Part shown: positions 56,151 to 64,000 of the stretch, piece after piece
Position numbering within the stretch: position 1 is the first letter of the stretch
Layout of the letters: each line of letters opens with the position of its first letter
From: Ramlibacter tataouinensis
GTDB lineage: Bacteria; Pseudomonadota; Gammaproteobacteria; Burkholderiales; Burkholderiaceae_C
Direction of reading: 5' to 3'
Length of the DNA stretch: 64,000 nt
Assembly: GCF_027941915.1 (NCBI RefSeq)
Contig: NZ_CP116009.1
Span: forward strand, 3,348,001 to 3,412,000
Made by a program: the position numbers and the translations under genes
Notes under the pieces: model-generated
What the model saw: only the letters and a program-made list of their open reading frames with translations
Told to the model about the DNA's origin: nothing
Databases searched by the model: none

Positions 56151-57221
56151 ATGGAGAACCTGGACGTATTGGTGCTGCGCACGCTGCGCGACTGGCGCCG
56201 CGTGGGGCGGCGGGCGCTGCTGGCGACGGTGGTGCGCACCTGGGGATCGTCGCCGCGGCCGGTCGGCTCCATCATGGCCCTGGCGGACGACGGTGCGGTG
56301 GTCGGCTCGGTCTCCGGTGGCTGCATCGAGGACGACCTGATCTACCGCTTCACCCAGGCCGATGCCTTGGGCGGCAAGGCGCGCACCATCCCGAGCGGGC
56401 CGCCGGGCTTCGTCAAGTACGGCGTCACCGCCGACGAGGCGCACCGCTTCGGCCTGCCCTGCGGTGGCACGCTGGAGCTGCTGCTGGAGTACGACCCCGA
56501 CCCGGGTAGCCTGGACGAGCTGGTCACGGCCCTGGAAGCGGGCCGGCTCATGCGCCGAACGGTGCGGCTGGCCGACGGCGTCGTCACGCAGGAGCCGGCC
56601 GACACGCCCTCGGAGCTGGGCGTGGACGAGGAGCGCATGGCCAACACCTTCGGCCCCGAGTACCGGATGCTGCTGATCGGCGCCGGCCAGCTCACCGAGT
56701 ACCTGGCGACCATGGCGCTGTTCAGCGGCTTCTCGGTGACGGTGTGCGACCCGCGCGAGGAGTACCGCAGCGGCTTCGACGTGCCCGGCGCCACCCTGCT
56801 CAAGGACATGCCCGACGACGTGGTGCAGGCGTTCCGGCCCGACCGGCGCAGCTGCGTGGTGGCGCTGACGCACGACCCCAAGCTCGACGACCTGGCCCTG
56901 CTGGAGGCGCTGGAGACCGACGCGTTCTATGTCGGCGCGATCGGCAGCCGCCGCAACAACGACGCCCGGCGCGAGCGCATGATCGAGCACTTCGGCCAGA
57001 CCGAGGCCTCGCTGGCGCGCCTGCGCGGGCCGATCGGCATCTACATCGGCAGCAAGACGCCGCCGGAGATCGCGGTCAGCGTGATGGCCGAGATCCTGGC
57101 GGTCAAGAACGGCGTGCCGCTGCCGCGCGACATGGACGTGGCGCAGGCCAAGAACCAGCTGGCGATCCAGGCCAACGATCCGGGCGAGCTGGTGTGCGCG
57201 CCCGGGCGCATGGCCGGATGA
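56151..57221 (+). CDS. XdhC/CoxI-family Mo hydroxylase maturation protein
   Basis: A 356-residue protein of the XdhC family. The N-terminal XdhC domain has TVVRTWGSSPRPVGSIMALADDG and VSGGCIEDDLI; the C-terminal Rossmann domain has RMLLIGAGQLTEYLATMA and FYVGAIGSRRNNDARRERM. XdhC binds and sulfurates the molybdenum cofactor for xanthine oxidase-family enzymes. It is the last gene of the cox cluster, after the TonB receptor. It is consistent with maturing CoxL. Confidence 0.9.
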   Translation: MENLDVLVLRTLRDWRRVGRRALLATVVRTWGSSPRPVGSIMALADDGAVVGSVSGGCIEDDLIYRFTQADALGGKARTIPSGPPGFVKYGVTADEAHRFGLPCGGTLELLLEYDPDPGSLDELVTALEAGRLMRRTVRLADGVVTQEPADTPSELGVDEERMANTFGPEYRMLLIGAGQLTEYLATMALFSGFSVTVCDPREEYRSGFDVPGATLLKDMPDDVVQAFRPDRRSCVVALTHDPKLDDLALLEALETDAFYVGAIGSRRNNDARRERMIEHFGQTEASLARLRGPIGIYIGSKTPPEIAVSVMAEILAVKNGVPLPRDMDVAQAKNQLAIQANDPGELVCAPGRMAG

Positions 57222-57328
57222 GCAATGCAACGGCCGCTGCAAGTTGTTGCCGCCTAGGGTTTGCCAGCAGCTGGCCGGGGAACGGGCGCAGTAGCTTGCG
57301 GCTCTTGCCAACCTCCTCGGGAGCCGCC

Positions 57329-57565
57329 ATGCGCAAACTCGTCCTGATCCTCGGCCTGTCGCTCGCCGGGGCTGCCTGGGCCCACAACTGTCCCAACGAG
57401 ATGAAGGCCATCGACGCCAAGCTGCAGACCCACCCGGAGTTGTCCAAGGCCGATGCCGACAAGGTCGCCAAGCTGCGCGCCGACGGCGAGCGGCTGCACA
57501 AGGCCGGCAAGCACGACGAGTCGATGGCGGCGCTGGGCGAGGCCAAGAAGCTGCTGGGCATCTGA
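57329..57565 (+). CDS. Small exported helical protein (78 aa)
   Basis: Not recognised. A 78-residue exported protein with a signal peptide (~1-18, MRKLVLILGLSLAGAAWA). The mature part is helical and Lys-rich: HNCPNEMKAIDAKLQTHPELSKADADKVAKLRADGERLHKAGKHDESMAALGEAKKLLGI, given here as named pieces HNCPNEMKAIDAKL and LHKAGKHDESMAALGE. It resembles a short TPR-like hairpin. No partner is adjacent. A terminator follows at 57604. Confidence 0.6.
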   Translation: MRKLVLILGLSLAGAAWAHNCPNEMKAIDAKLQTHPELSKADADKVAKLRADGERLHKAGKHDESMAALGEAKKLLGI

Positions 57566-57603
57566 GGCCCCGAGGTAGGCGCTCGCCGCCGACCCGGAAA
57601 GCA

Positions 57604-57630
57604 GAAAGCCGGGCGCGGGGCCCGGCTTTC
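57604..57630. terminator. Terminator between small exported gene and TRAP DctP
   Basis: A perfect 11-bp inverted repeat, GAAAGCCGGGC (57604-57614) and GCCCGGCTTTC (57620-57630), with a 5-nt loop. There is no long T-run on either side, but the shared position between two convergent genes supports a bidirectional terminator. Confidence 0.7.
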
Positions 57631-57655
57631 GCTCTTCCAGGAAGTCGTGGACCGG

Positions 57656-58624
57656 CTACATCTTCCGGTACGCGTCCACCAGCTGCTTGCCCTCGGGGCC
57701 GGCCTTGTCCAGCCATTCCTTGAGCATGGTGTCGCCGACCTTCTGCATGTCGGCCTTGAGTTGCGGCGACGGCTGGTGGATCTGCATGCCGTTGGCCTTG
57801 AGCTTTTCCAGCGTCTCCGTGTTCGCCTTCCTGCTGGCGGCCCAGCCGCGGGACTCGGCCTCGGCGCCGGCCTTGAGCAGGGCGTCCTGGGTGGCCTTGT
57901 CCAGCGCGCCGAAGGCGGCCTTGTTGACGATCACCGCGTTCTTGGGCAGCCAAGCCTGGGTGTCGTACCAGTTCTTGATGTGCTCGTAGGTCTTGGTGTC
58001 GTAGCCGGTGGAGCCGGACGACATGTACGACTCGATCACGCCGGTGGCCATGGCCTGCGACAGCTCGGCCTGCTGGACCGTCACCGGCTGCGCACCCACC
58101 AGTTCGGCGATGCGGGCGGTGGCCGGGCTGTAGGCGCGCCACTTCAGGCCCTTCATGTCGGCGGCCGAGTTGATCGGCTTTTTGCTGTAGATGCCCTGCG
58201 GCGGCCAGGCCACCGCATACAGCAGCATCATGCCCTGCTCGCCCAGCTTCTTGTCCAGCAGCGGCTTCTGCGCCTGGTACAGCTTCATGGCCTCGTCATA
58301 GCTGTCGGCAAGGAAGGGCACGCCGTCGGCGCCGAAGACCTGCCACTCGTTCTGGAAGTTCACCAGCAGGATCTCGCCGATTTGGGCCTGGCCGCCCTGC
58401 ACGACGCGCTTGATCTCGGGCGCCTTGTAAAGCGAGGCATTGGGATGCACCGTGATCTTGAGCTTGCCGCCGGTGGCCTTGTCCACGTCGCCGGCGAACT
58501 TCACCAGATTCTCGGTATGGAAGTTGCTGGCCGGGTAGGCGGCCGGCAGGTCCCACTTGGCCTGGGCCATGGCCTGCGCCGAAAAGGCCAGCACCGCGGC
58601 GGTGAGGGCGAGCTTGATTCTCAT
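57656..58624 (-). CDS. TRAP transporter substrate-binding protein, DctP family
   Basis: A 322-residue periplasmic protein with signal peptide (MRIKLALTAAVLAFSAQAMA). DctP marks are VHPNASLYKAPEIKRVVQGGQAQIGE, the WRAYSPATARIAELVGAQPV ligand segment and SNMTGVIESYMSS-like (here ATGVIESYMSSGSTGYD). The frame extends to 58708 but ATG 58624 begins the signal peptide. It is the third gene of the second TRAP operon on the minus strand, 109 bases below the DctM gene. Confidence 0.9.
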   Translation of the reverse strand: MRIKLALTAAVLAFSAQAMAQAKWDLPAAYPASNFHTENLVKFAGDVDKATGGKLKITVHPNASLYKAPEIKRVVQGGQAQIGEILLVNFQNEWQVFGADGVPFLADSYDEAMKLYQAQKPLLDKKLGEQGMMLLYAVAWPPQGIYSKKPINSAADMKGLKWRAYSPATARIAELVGAQPVTVQQAELSQAMATGVIESYMSSGSTGYDTKTYEHIKNWYDTQAWLPKNAVIVNKAAFGALDKATQDALLKAGAEAESRGWAASRKANTETLEKLKANGMQIHQPSPQLKADMQKVGDTMLKEWLDKAGPEGKQLVDAYRKM

Positions 58625-58733
58625 GATGCGCTCCGGGGAAGTTCGACGGGTGGAAAGCCGGCTCAGGATACGGGCTGGGCCCCGGCCGCGGATTCGGTGT
58701 AACCCCAACCGCGGTGTCCCCCGCAGCCGCCCC

Positions 58734-60029
58734 TCACATCTTGGAGGGCAGCCAGGTGGCCATGCCCGGGAACCACCACAGCAGCAGCAGCATGGCGCAC
58801 ATCAGGATGAAGAAGGGCAGCGTGACGCGCGCGATCCAGGTGATCTCCTTGCCGGTCATGCCCTGCAGCACGAACAGGTTGAAGCCCACCGGCGGGGTGA
58901 TCTGCGCCATCTCGACCACGATGACGATGAAGATGCCGAACCAGATCAGGTCGATCTGCGCGGCCTGCACCGTCGGCAGGATCACGCCCATGGTCAGCAC
59001 CACCATGGAGATGCCGTCCAGGAAGCAGCCCAGGATGATGTAGAAGACCGTCAGGGCGACGATCAGCCCGAACGGCGACAGGCCCAGCGAGCCGACGAAC
59101 TCCGCCAGGTTGCGCGGCAGGCCGATGTAGCCCATCGACAGGGTCAGGAAGGCGGCGCCCGCCAGGATCAGCGCGATCATGCAGTACAGGCGGGTGGCGC
59201 CCAGCAGCGATTCGCGGAAGGTCTCCCAATTGAGGGACCGCTGGGCCGCCGACAGCAGCAGCGAGCCCACCACGCCCACCGCGGCGGCCTCGGTGGCCGT
59301 GGCGATGCCGGTGTAGATCGACCCCAGCACGGCCGCGATCAGCACCACCACCGGGATCAGGTGGCGCGACTCGTGCACCTTCTGCCCGAAGGTCAGCGCC
59401 TGCTCCGCGGGCGGGACGCGGCCGCGGTTCAGGACCGACCACAGGCCCAGGTAGCCGGAGAACAGCGACGCCAGCAGGATGCCGGGGATGATGCCGGCGA
59501 CGAACAGCCGCGCGATCGAGACGTCGGCCGTCACGCCGTAGACGATCATGATGATCGAGGGCGGGATCAGCAGCCCCAGCGTGCCGGCGCCGGCCAGCGA
59601 GCCGATGGTGATGTCCTCCGGGTAGCCGCGCCGGCCCAGCTCGGGCAGCGTCATCTTGCCGATGGTGGCGCAGGTGGCGGCCGAGGAGCCGGACACCGCC
59701 GCGAAGATGGTGCAGCCGATCACGTTGGTGTGCAGCAGGCGGCCGGGCAGGCGGCCGACCCAGGGCGCCAGGCCGCGGAACATGCTCTCGCTCAGCTTGG
59801 TGCGGAACAGGATCTCGCCCATCCAGATGAACAGGGGCAGGGCGGTGAGCGTCCAGCTCGAGGACGAGCCCCAGACCGTCACGGCCATCGCGTCGCCGGC
59901 CGGACGCGAGGAGAACAGCTCCATGCCGATCCAGGCCACGCCGGCCAGCGTCAGCCCGATCCAGACGCTGCTGCCCAGCAGGGCGAACAGCGCGACGATC
60001 AGCAGCGCGGTGATGGCGACGTCACTCAT
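58734..60029 (-). CDS. TRAP transporter large permease subunit (DctM)
   Basis: A 431-residue membrane protein of standard DctM length, with about twelve segments. Landmarks are FAAVSGSSAATCATIGKMTLPEL, LAGAGTLGLLIPPSIIMIVYG and CFLDGISMVVLTMGVILPTV. It overlaps dctQ by 8 bases (60022-60029). Together with DctQ and the DctP below it forms a complete second TRAP transporter. The substrate is unknown. Confidence 0.93.
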   Translation of the reverse strand: MSDVAITALLIVALFALLGSSVWIGLTLAGVAWIGMELFSSRPAGDAMAVTVWGSSSSWTLTALPLFIWMGEILFRTKLSESMFRGLAPWVGRLPGRLLHTNVIGCTIFAAVSGSSAATCATIGKMTLPELGRRGYPEDITIGSLAGAGTLGLLIPPSIIMIVYGVTADVSIARLFVAGIIPGILLASLFSGYLGLWSVLNRGRVPPAEQALTFGQKVHESRHLIPVVVLIAAVLGSIYTGIATATEAAAVGVVGSLLLSAAQRSLNWETFRESLLGATRLYCMIALILAGAAFLTLSMGYIGLPRNLAEFVGSLGLSPFGLIVALTVFYIILGCFLDGISMVVLTMGVILPTVQAAQIDLIWFGIFIVIVVEMAQITPPVGFNLFVLQGMTGKEITWIARVTLPFFILMCAMLLLLWWFPGMATWLPSKM

Positions 60030-60531
60030 TGTGCAAGGCCTCCGCGGGTTCCGCGGCGTGGCGGCGGCCGCTCAGCTCCTGCACCCATTCGTCGACGAAG
60101 GCCACCAGCAGGATCACCGTGCCCAGCGCCATCGCGATCTGCGGGATCCACAGCGGCGTGGCGTCGTTGGCGGTCGAGATGTCGTTCAACTGGTAGGACA
60201 CGATCGCCAGCCGTACCGAGTAGAACGCGAACAGGCCGGCCAGCAGCACCGCGGCGCTCAGCGCCCACATCTCCAGCCCGTGCCGCGCGCGGCCCTTCAG
60301 GCGCCCCAGCAGCAGGGTGACGCGGATGTGCTCGTTGCGCTTGAGGGTGTGGGCCAGCGCCAGGAAGCCGGCCGCCGCCATCGCGTAGCCCGCATAGGCA
60401 TCGGTGCCCGGCACGTGGAAATCCAGCTGTCGGCTGACGATGGACAGCAGCACCATCGCCAGCACGCCGATCATGGCCAGGGCCGCCAGCCAGGCGGCGC
60501 CGTCGTAGAGGGAATCCAGCAGTCTTCGCAT
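60022..60531 (-). CDS. TRAP transporter small permease subunit (DctQ)
   Basis: A 169-residue protein with four membrane segments (WLAALAMIGVLAMVLLSIVS, AAAGFLALAHTLKRNEHIRV, LEMWALSAAVLLAGLFAFYSV, IPQIAMALGTVILLVAFVDEW). NEHIRVTLLLGRL is the DctQ mark after helix two. ATG 60531 (MRRLLDSLYDG) is chosen. It heads the operon dctQ-dctM-dctP and is divergent from the DinB gene. Confidence 0.9.
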   Translation of the reverse strand: MRRLLDSLYDGAAWLAALAMIGVLAMVLLSIVSRQLDFHVPGTDAYAGYAMAAAGFLALAHTLKRNEHIRVTLLLGRLKGRARHGLEMWALSAAVLLAGLFAFYSVRLAIVSYQLNDISTANDATPLWIPQIAMALGTVILLVAFVDEWVQELSGRRHAAEPAEALHNE

Positions 60532-60652
60532 CCGGGTGGCTCCTTGGCGCCAGCCCACGACCGTGTGTGCCGGACGCCGGATTCTCCCTCAGCCGTGCAG
60601 GCTTGCCGCCCGTTGATACCCGCATGCGGCAGGCTTGACACAATGCGGCGCC

Positions 60653-61198
60653 ATGGACACCGACGCCGCTGCAGCCTTCCTGGCGAACTACCGCTTCCTG
60701 GCCGGCTACAACCGCTGGTTCAACGAGCGGCTGTACGACGCCTGCGAACGCCTGCCGGCCGACGAGCGCCGGCGCGACCGGGGCGCCTTCTTCGGCTCCA
60801 TCCACGGCACCCTGAATCACCTGGTGTGGGGCGACCGCATGTGGCTGCGCCGCTTCGCGACGCAAGGCGTGGTCTTCGCCAGCCTGACCGAGGCGGTACT
60901 GGCGCTGCCTGAGGGCGCCGTGCATGAAACCTTGCTGTACGAGGACTGGATCGAGCTGCGCCAGGCGCGCCGCGCGCTCGATGCGGCGGTCGAGGGCTGG
61001 ACCGCCGAGATGGCGGCCGGCTTTCCGCTCGCCACCATGCGCTACGCCAACACCAGGGGCGTGCCGCGCGAGCACCCGACCTGGCAGGCATTGACCCACT
61101 TCTTCAACCACCAGGCCCATCACCGGGGGCAGGTGACCACGCTGCTGGCGCAGGCGGGCGTGGACCCGGGCGTCACCGACCTGATCGCCCGCGTCTGA
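60653..61198 (+). CDS. DinB-family metal-binding protein
   Basis: A 181-residue four-helix protein of the DinB/YfiT superfamily. Likely metal ligands are His in HGTLNHLVWGDRMW and the paired His in ALTHFFNHQAHHRGQVTTLLAQAG (HxxxH). Such proteins act as thiol-transferases or have unknown roles. ATG 60653 is used because MDTDAAAAFLANYRFL starts the first helix. It stands alone between the TRAP operon and the ComEA-like gene. Confidence 0.85.
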   Translation: MDTDAAAAFLANYRFLAGYNRWFNERLYDACERLPADERRRDRGAFFGSIHGTLNHLVWGDRMWLRRFATQGVVFASLTEAVLALPEGAVHETLLYEDWIELRQARRALDAAVEGWTAEMAAGFPLATMRYANTRGVPREHPTWQALTHFFNHQAHHRGQVTTLLAQAGVDPGVTDLIARV

Positions 61199-61227
61199 GG
61201 CGTAGCAGGGTGACGTTGGAAGGAGAA

Positions 61228-61247
61228 AGACCCGCCGAAGCGGGTCT
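61228..61247 (-). terminator. Terminator of the ComEA-like gene
   Basis: Inverted repeat AGACCCGC (61228-61235) and GCGGGTCT (61240-61247) with a CGAA loop. On the minus strand it is followed by TTTCTCC, a short T-rich tail, and lies 46 bases past the stop at 61294. It may also end the DinB transcript coming from the left. Confidence 0.65.
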
Positions 61248-61293
61248 CGAGGGCATGTGGGCCTCAGCGTGCAGCCGCAGCCTGCAGGCGCTG

Positions 61294-61719
61294 CTACTTC
61301 TTGGCGGCGCTGGCAGCCGGCCTGGCAGCCGCGGCCTTGTCGTCCTTCTTGTCGGCCTTGGCTTCGCCCTTCGCCTGCTGCTTGTCCGCCTTGGCTTCAG
61401 CCTTGGCGTCCTTGCCGGCCTTGCCATTCGCCTTGGCCGCGCTGCTCGCCGGCGTGTAGCCCTTGCCGCCGACGGTCAGGCCGGCTTCGGACAGGTGGGT
61501 GGCGCGTGCCTCGCCCACGCCCTTGACCCGGGAGATGAAGTCGTCCCAGCTCTTGAAGTCGCCCTTCTTGCGCTCCTGGATGATGAGCTTGCTGGTGCCG
61601 GGGCCGATGCCCTTGACGCTGTCGAGCTCGGCTTCGGTGGCCTTGTTGACGTCGACCGCCGCCATGGCGAGCGTCGCCGACAGCAGCACGAGGGCGGCCA
61701 GGATCTTCTTGATCAGCAT
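61294..61719 (-). CDS. ComEA-like helix-hairpin-helix DNA-binding protein with Lys/Ala-rich tail
   Basis: A 141-residue exported protein. A signal peptide (~1-20) is followed by a helix-hairpin-helix domain (VDVNKATEAELDSVKGIGPGTSKLIIQERKKGDF, then VKGVGEARATHLSEAG), as in ComEA DNA-uptake proteins. The last ~55 residues are Lys/Ala repeats (KAGKDAKAEAKADKQQ...), probably disordered and DNA-binding. An AAGGAGAC ribosome site precedes the ATG. It may take part in natural competence or DNA binding in the periplasm. Confidence 0.82.
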   Translation of the reverse strand: MLIKKILAALVLLSATLAMAAVDVNKATEAELDSVKGIGPGTSKLIIQERKKGDFKSWDDFISRVKGVGEARATHLSEAGLTVGGKGYTPASSAAKANGKAGKDAKAEAKADKQQAKGEAKADKKDDKAAAARPAASAAKK

Positions 61720-61778
61720 GGGGTGTCTCCTTGGGGAAGTTGGAAACCCCTCAACGGGCGCGGCGTCGCGCCGTTGAC

Positions 61779-62774
61779 TCAGGCCGCCGGCTGGGCCAGC
61801 GCCGCCATGTACTGCGCCACGCCCGACTGCACATCGGCGAAGGCATGTTCGCAGCCGGCCTCGCGCAGGGCCGTCAGGTCAGCCTGCGTGTAGCTCTGGT
61901 ACTTGCCGCGCAGCGCATCGGGAAAGGGGATGTACTCCAGCAGGGCCTGCTGCGCGGCCGAAGCCGCGGTATGGGCGGAGCCCGAGAGTGAAGAAACGAC
62001 GGCAGCGGCCACGTCGTTGAACGGCTGGGCCCGGCCGGTGCCCAGGTTGAAGATGCCGGATTTCTCCGGGTGGTCGAAGAACCACAGCTTGACGGCCACC
62101 ACGTCGTCGATGAAGACGAAGTCGCGCCGCTGCTCGCCGGCCGCATAGCCCCCGTACTCGCCGAACAGGCGCACCTTGCCCTGTTCGCGGAACTGGTTGA
62201 ACTGGTGGAAGGCGACGCTGGCCATGCGGCCCTTGTGCTGCTCGCGCGGGCCGTAGACGTTGAAGTAGCGGAAGCCCGCCACCTGGCGCTTGCTGCGGCG
62301 GAAGTCGGCACCGCATTCGCGCCGCATGCGCTGGTCGAACAGCAGCTTGGAGTAGCCGTACACGTTCAGCGGCCGCTCGAACTCGGGCGTTTCGCGGAAG
62401 GTGTCGGAGCCGCCATAGACCGCGGCCGACGACGCATACAGCAGCCGGGTGCCGCGCTGGCGGCAGGAATCGAACAGCGAGCAGGACAGGCCGTAGTTGT
62501 TGTCCATCATGTACTTGCCGTCCTGCTCCATGGTGTCGCTGCAGGCGCCCTCGTGGAACACGGCCTCGACCTTGCCGAACGCGCCGTCGGCGAAGGCCTC
62601 GTAGAACTCGTCGACATCGAGGTAGTCCTCGATCTGCAGGTCGGCCAGGTTGCGGAACTTGTCGCCCTGGGTCAGGTCGTCGACCGCGATGACGTTGTCG
62701 ATGCCGCGGGCGTTCAGGCCCTTGACGATGTTGCTGCCGATGAACCCGGCGGCGCCGGTGACCACGACTCTCAT
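61779..62774 (-). CDS. hldD: ADP-L-glycero-D-manno-heptose 6-epimerase
   Basis: A 331-residue short-chain dehydrogenase-like epimerase that makes ADP-L-glycero-D-manno-heptose for LPS core. NAD(P)-binding is GAAGFIGSN near the N-terminus. The Tyr-x3-Lys pair is in [10 protein letters not shown], and family residues include [17 protein letters not shown] and [16 protein letters not shown]. It lies 16 bases after hldE1 on the minus strand. Operon order lapB-hldE1-hldD is typical in Burkholderiales. Confidence 0.94.
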   Translation of the reverse strand: MRVVVTGAAGFIGSNIVKGLNARGIDNVIAVDDLTQGDKFRNLADLQIEDYLDVDEFYEAFADGAFGKVEAVFHEGACSDTMEQDGKYMMDNNYGLSCSLFDSCRQRGTRLLYASSAAVYGGSDTFRETPEFERPLNVYGYSKLLFDQRMRRECGADFRRSKRQVAGFRYFNVYGPREQHKGRMASVAFHQFNQFREQGKVRLFGEYGGYAAGEQRRDFVFIDDVVAVKLWFFDHPEKSGIFNLGTGRAQPFNDVAAAVVSSLSGSAHTAASAAQQALLEYIPFPDALRGKYQSYTQADLTALREAGCEHAFADVQSGVAQYMAALAQPAA

Positions 62775-62790
62775 GCTGGCTGTCCTTGCT

Positions 62791-63723
62791 TCATCCGCCG
62801 AATAGTTCTTGGTACGACACCGTCGCGGTGCCGAACTTGCCGACCACGATGCCGCCGGCCTTGTTGGCCAGCGGCATGGCCTTGCGCAGCGGCAGGCCGG
62901 CCGCTACCAGCGTGGCCAGTGTGGCGATCACGGTGTCGCCGGCGCCGGTGACGTCGAACACCTCGCGCGCCTGGGCCGGCTCGTGCAGCTCGCCGGCGGC
63001 GTCGAACAGGGCCATGCCGTCCTCGCCGAGGGTGACCATCAGCGTGTCCAGCCGCAGCTCCTCGCGCAGGCGCTGGGCCTTTTCGCGCAACTGGGCCTCG
63101 TCGCGCCAGCCGCCCACCACCTGCTGCAGCTCGGCCCGGTTGGGCGTGATCACCGTCGCCCCGGCGTAGCGCGCGTAGTCGCTGCCCTTGGGGTCGACCA
63201 GCACCGGCTTGCCCAGGCTGCGGGCCCGCTCGATCATGCGCGGGATGTGGGCCAGCCCGCCCTTGCCGTAGTCGGAGAACAGGATCGCCTGGTGCGCCGG
63301 CGCGAGCTGGGCAAAGGTCTCGTTCTGCAGCGCCAGGGCTTCGTGGTCGGGCTCGTTCTCGAAATCCATGCGCAGCAGCTGCTGCTGGCGGCCGATGACG
63401 CGCAGCTTCACCGTGGTCTTCAGGCCGGGATCGCGCTTGAGGTGGGTCTCGATGCCGGTGGATTGCAGCAGGGCCTGCAGCCGGCGGCCGGGCTCGTCGT
63501 CGCCGACGACGCCCAGGAAGCTGGCCTGCGCGCCCAGGGTGGTGACGTTGTAGGCCACGTTGGCGGCGGCGCCGATGCGCTCTTCCTCGCGGCTGACCTT
63601 CACCACCGGCACCGGCGCCTCCGGCGAGATGCGGTCCACCGCGCCATGCCAGTAGCGGTCGAGCATGGCGTCCCCCACCACCAGCACGCGGGCGGCGGCG
63701 AGTCGTTGCTTGTCCAGTTTCAT
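62791..63723 (-). CDS. hldE1: D-glycero-beta-D-manno-heptose-7-phosphate kinase
   Basis: A 310-residue ribokinase-like kinase that phosphorylates heptose-7-phosphate for LPS heptose. The N-terminal [14 protein letters not shown] and the C-terminal catalytic [14 protein letters not shown] are the ribokinase family signatures. The cytidylyltransferase half of fused HldE is absent, so a separate HldE2 (rfaE2) is expected elsewhere. Start ATG 63723 lies two bases after the lapB stop on the minus strand. Confidence 0.93.
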   Translation of the reverse strand: MKLDKQRLAAARVLVVGDAMLDRYWHGAVDRISPEAPVPVVKVSREEERIGAAANVAYNVTTLGAQASFLGVVGDDEPGRRLQALLQSTGIETHLKRDPGLKTTVKLRVIGRQQQLLRMDFENEPDHEALALQNETFAQLAPAHQAILFSDYGKGGLAHIPRMIERARSLGKPVLVDPKGSDYARYAGATVITPNRAELQQVVGGWRDEAQLREKAQRLREELRLDTLMVTLGEDGMALFDAAGELHEPAQAREVFDVTGAGDTVIATLATLVAAGLPLRKAMPLANKAGGIVVGKFGTATVSYQELFGG

Positions 63724-63725
63724 GT

Positions 63726-64000
63726 TCAGAGTTCTTCTACGCGGCGCGGCGGATAGCTGTCCCAGGCCTGGCAGCCGGGGCACTGCCAGAAGTGCTGCTT
63801 GGCCTCGAAGCCGCAGGCGGCGCAGCGGTAGCGGGTGAGCGGCTTGGCCGCATGTTCCAGCGCGCGCTGCACCCGTCCATGGTAGTTCTGGTGTTCCAGC
63901 CTTTCGTCGGCCAGCCACTTGGCCGCCGCCACCAGCGAGGGCTCGCGCTCCAGGTGGCGCACGTACCAGTCGCGTGCCTGGCCGTCGGCCTCCAGAGAGG
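63726..64000 (-). CDS. lapB: Lipopolysaccharide assembly protein LapB, C-terminal part
   Basis: The window ends inside this gene; 90 residues of the C-terminus are visible. The rubredoxin-type metal-binding domain shows YRCAACGFEAKQHFWQCPGCQAWDSY with two CxxC pairs, which is diagnostic for LapB (YciM). LapB binds TPR partners and controls LPS synthesis by regulating LpxC degradation with FtsH. It is followed directly by hldE1 and hldD, forming an LPS gene run. The upstream part is outside. Confidence 0.93.
   Translation of the reverse strand, partial: SLEADGQARDWYVRHLEREPSLVAAAKWLADERLEHQNYHGRVQRALEHAAKPLTRYRCAACGFEAKQHFWQCPGCQAWDSYPPRRVEEL

Overview
This is a GC-rich window, dense in genes, from a betaproteobacterium of the order Burkholderiales, most likely family Comamonadaceae (Ramlibacter/Variovorax-like). 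That placement is an inference from four things: the strongly G/C-biased third codon positions, the conserved run purM <> perM-hda-HAD-pcnB-folK, the lapB-hldE1-hldD run, and the mix of TRAP transporters with a form II cox-type molybdenum hydroxylase cluster. No complete rRNA or tRNA gene, CRISPR array, prophage or transposase was found.

Layout. 1-7010 is conserved housekeeping: a SirB1-like tail, purM, then a tightly overlapping operon (perM, hda, HAD phosphatase, pcnB, folK), followed by an orphan F0 subunit-c gene and an FkbM methyltransferase. 7050-23850 is an accessory, stress-flavoured stretch of small and mostly exported proteins. It holds two Ser/Gly-rich low-complexity proteins, two divergent L,D-transpeptidase-like paralogues, the PA2778/PA2779 pair, a short HPF/RaiA-like protein, an RcnB-like protein, a DUF4142 lipoprotein, a hemerythrin and small disordered basic or acidic proteins. 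gshA, an aminotransferase, a phosphatase and a hydrolase are interspersed. Many of the small genes share an upstream TCCTACA box and a downstream CCTANANT box, which looks like a common regulon. 23900-30700 carries a sulfurtransferase, a DMT exporter, a LeuD paralogue translationally coupled to a Rieske oxygenase, and the isoprenoid run xseB-ispA-dxs. 30900-37840 is a TRAP system with two tandem solute-binding proteins, separated from its permeases by ybaL and by a hairpin-rich, REP-like intergenic region.

39361-46355 is a compact oxyanion block: a ModE-like/periplasmic-binding-like regulator, tupBCA (tungstate-type ABC), and modABC divergent from modE with a clear palindromic operator. Its outer ends carry near-identical 24-bp direct repeats. 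It is followed directly by a GAF-Fis regulator divergent from coxS-L-M-D-E-G, a TonB receptor and an xdhC-like gene. Metal uptake, metal sensing and a consumer of the metal (a Mo hydroxylase of unknown substrate, motif AYRGAGR) therefore sit side by side. The window ends with a second TRAP system (DctP-M-Q), a DinB protein, a ComEA-like protein and the LPS heptose genes hldD, hldE1 and lapB on the minus strand.

All functions are read from motifs and remembered family features. No database search was run.
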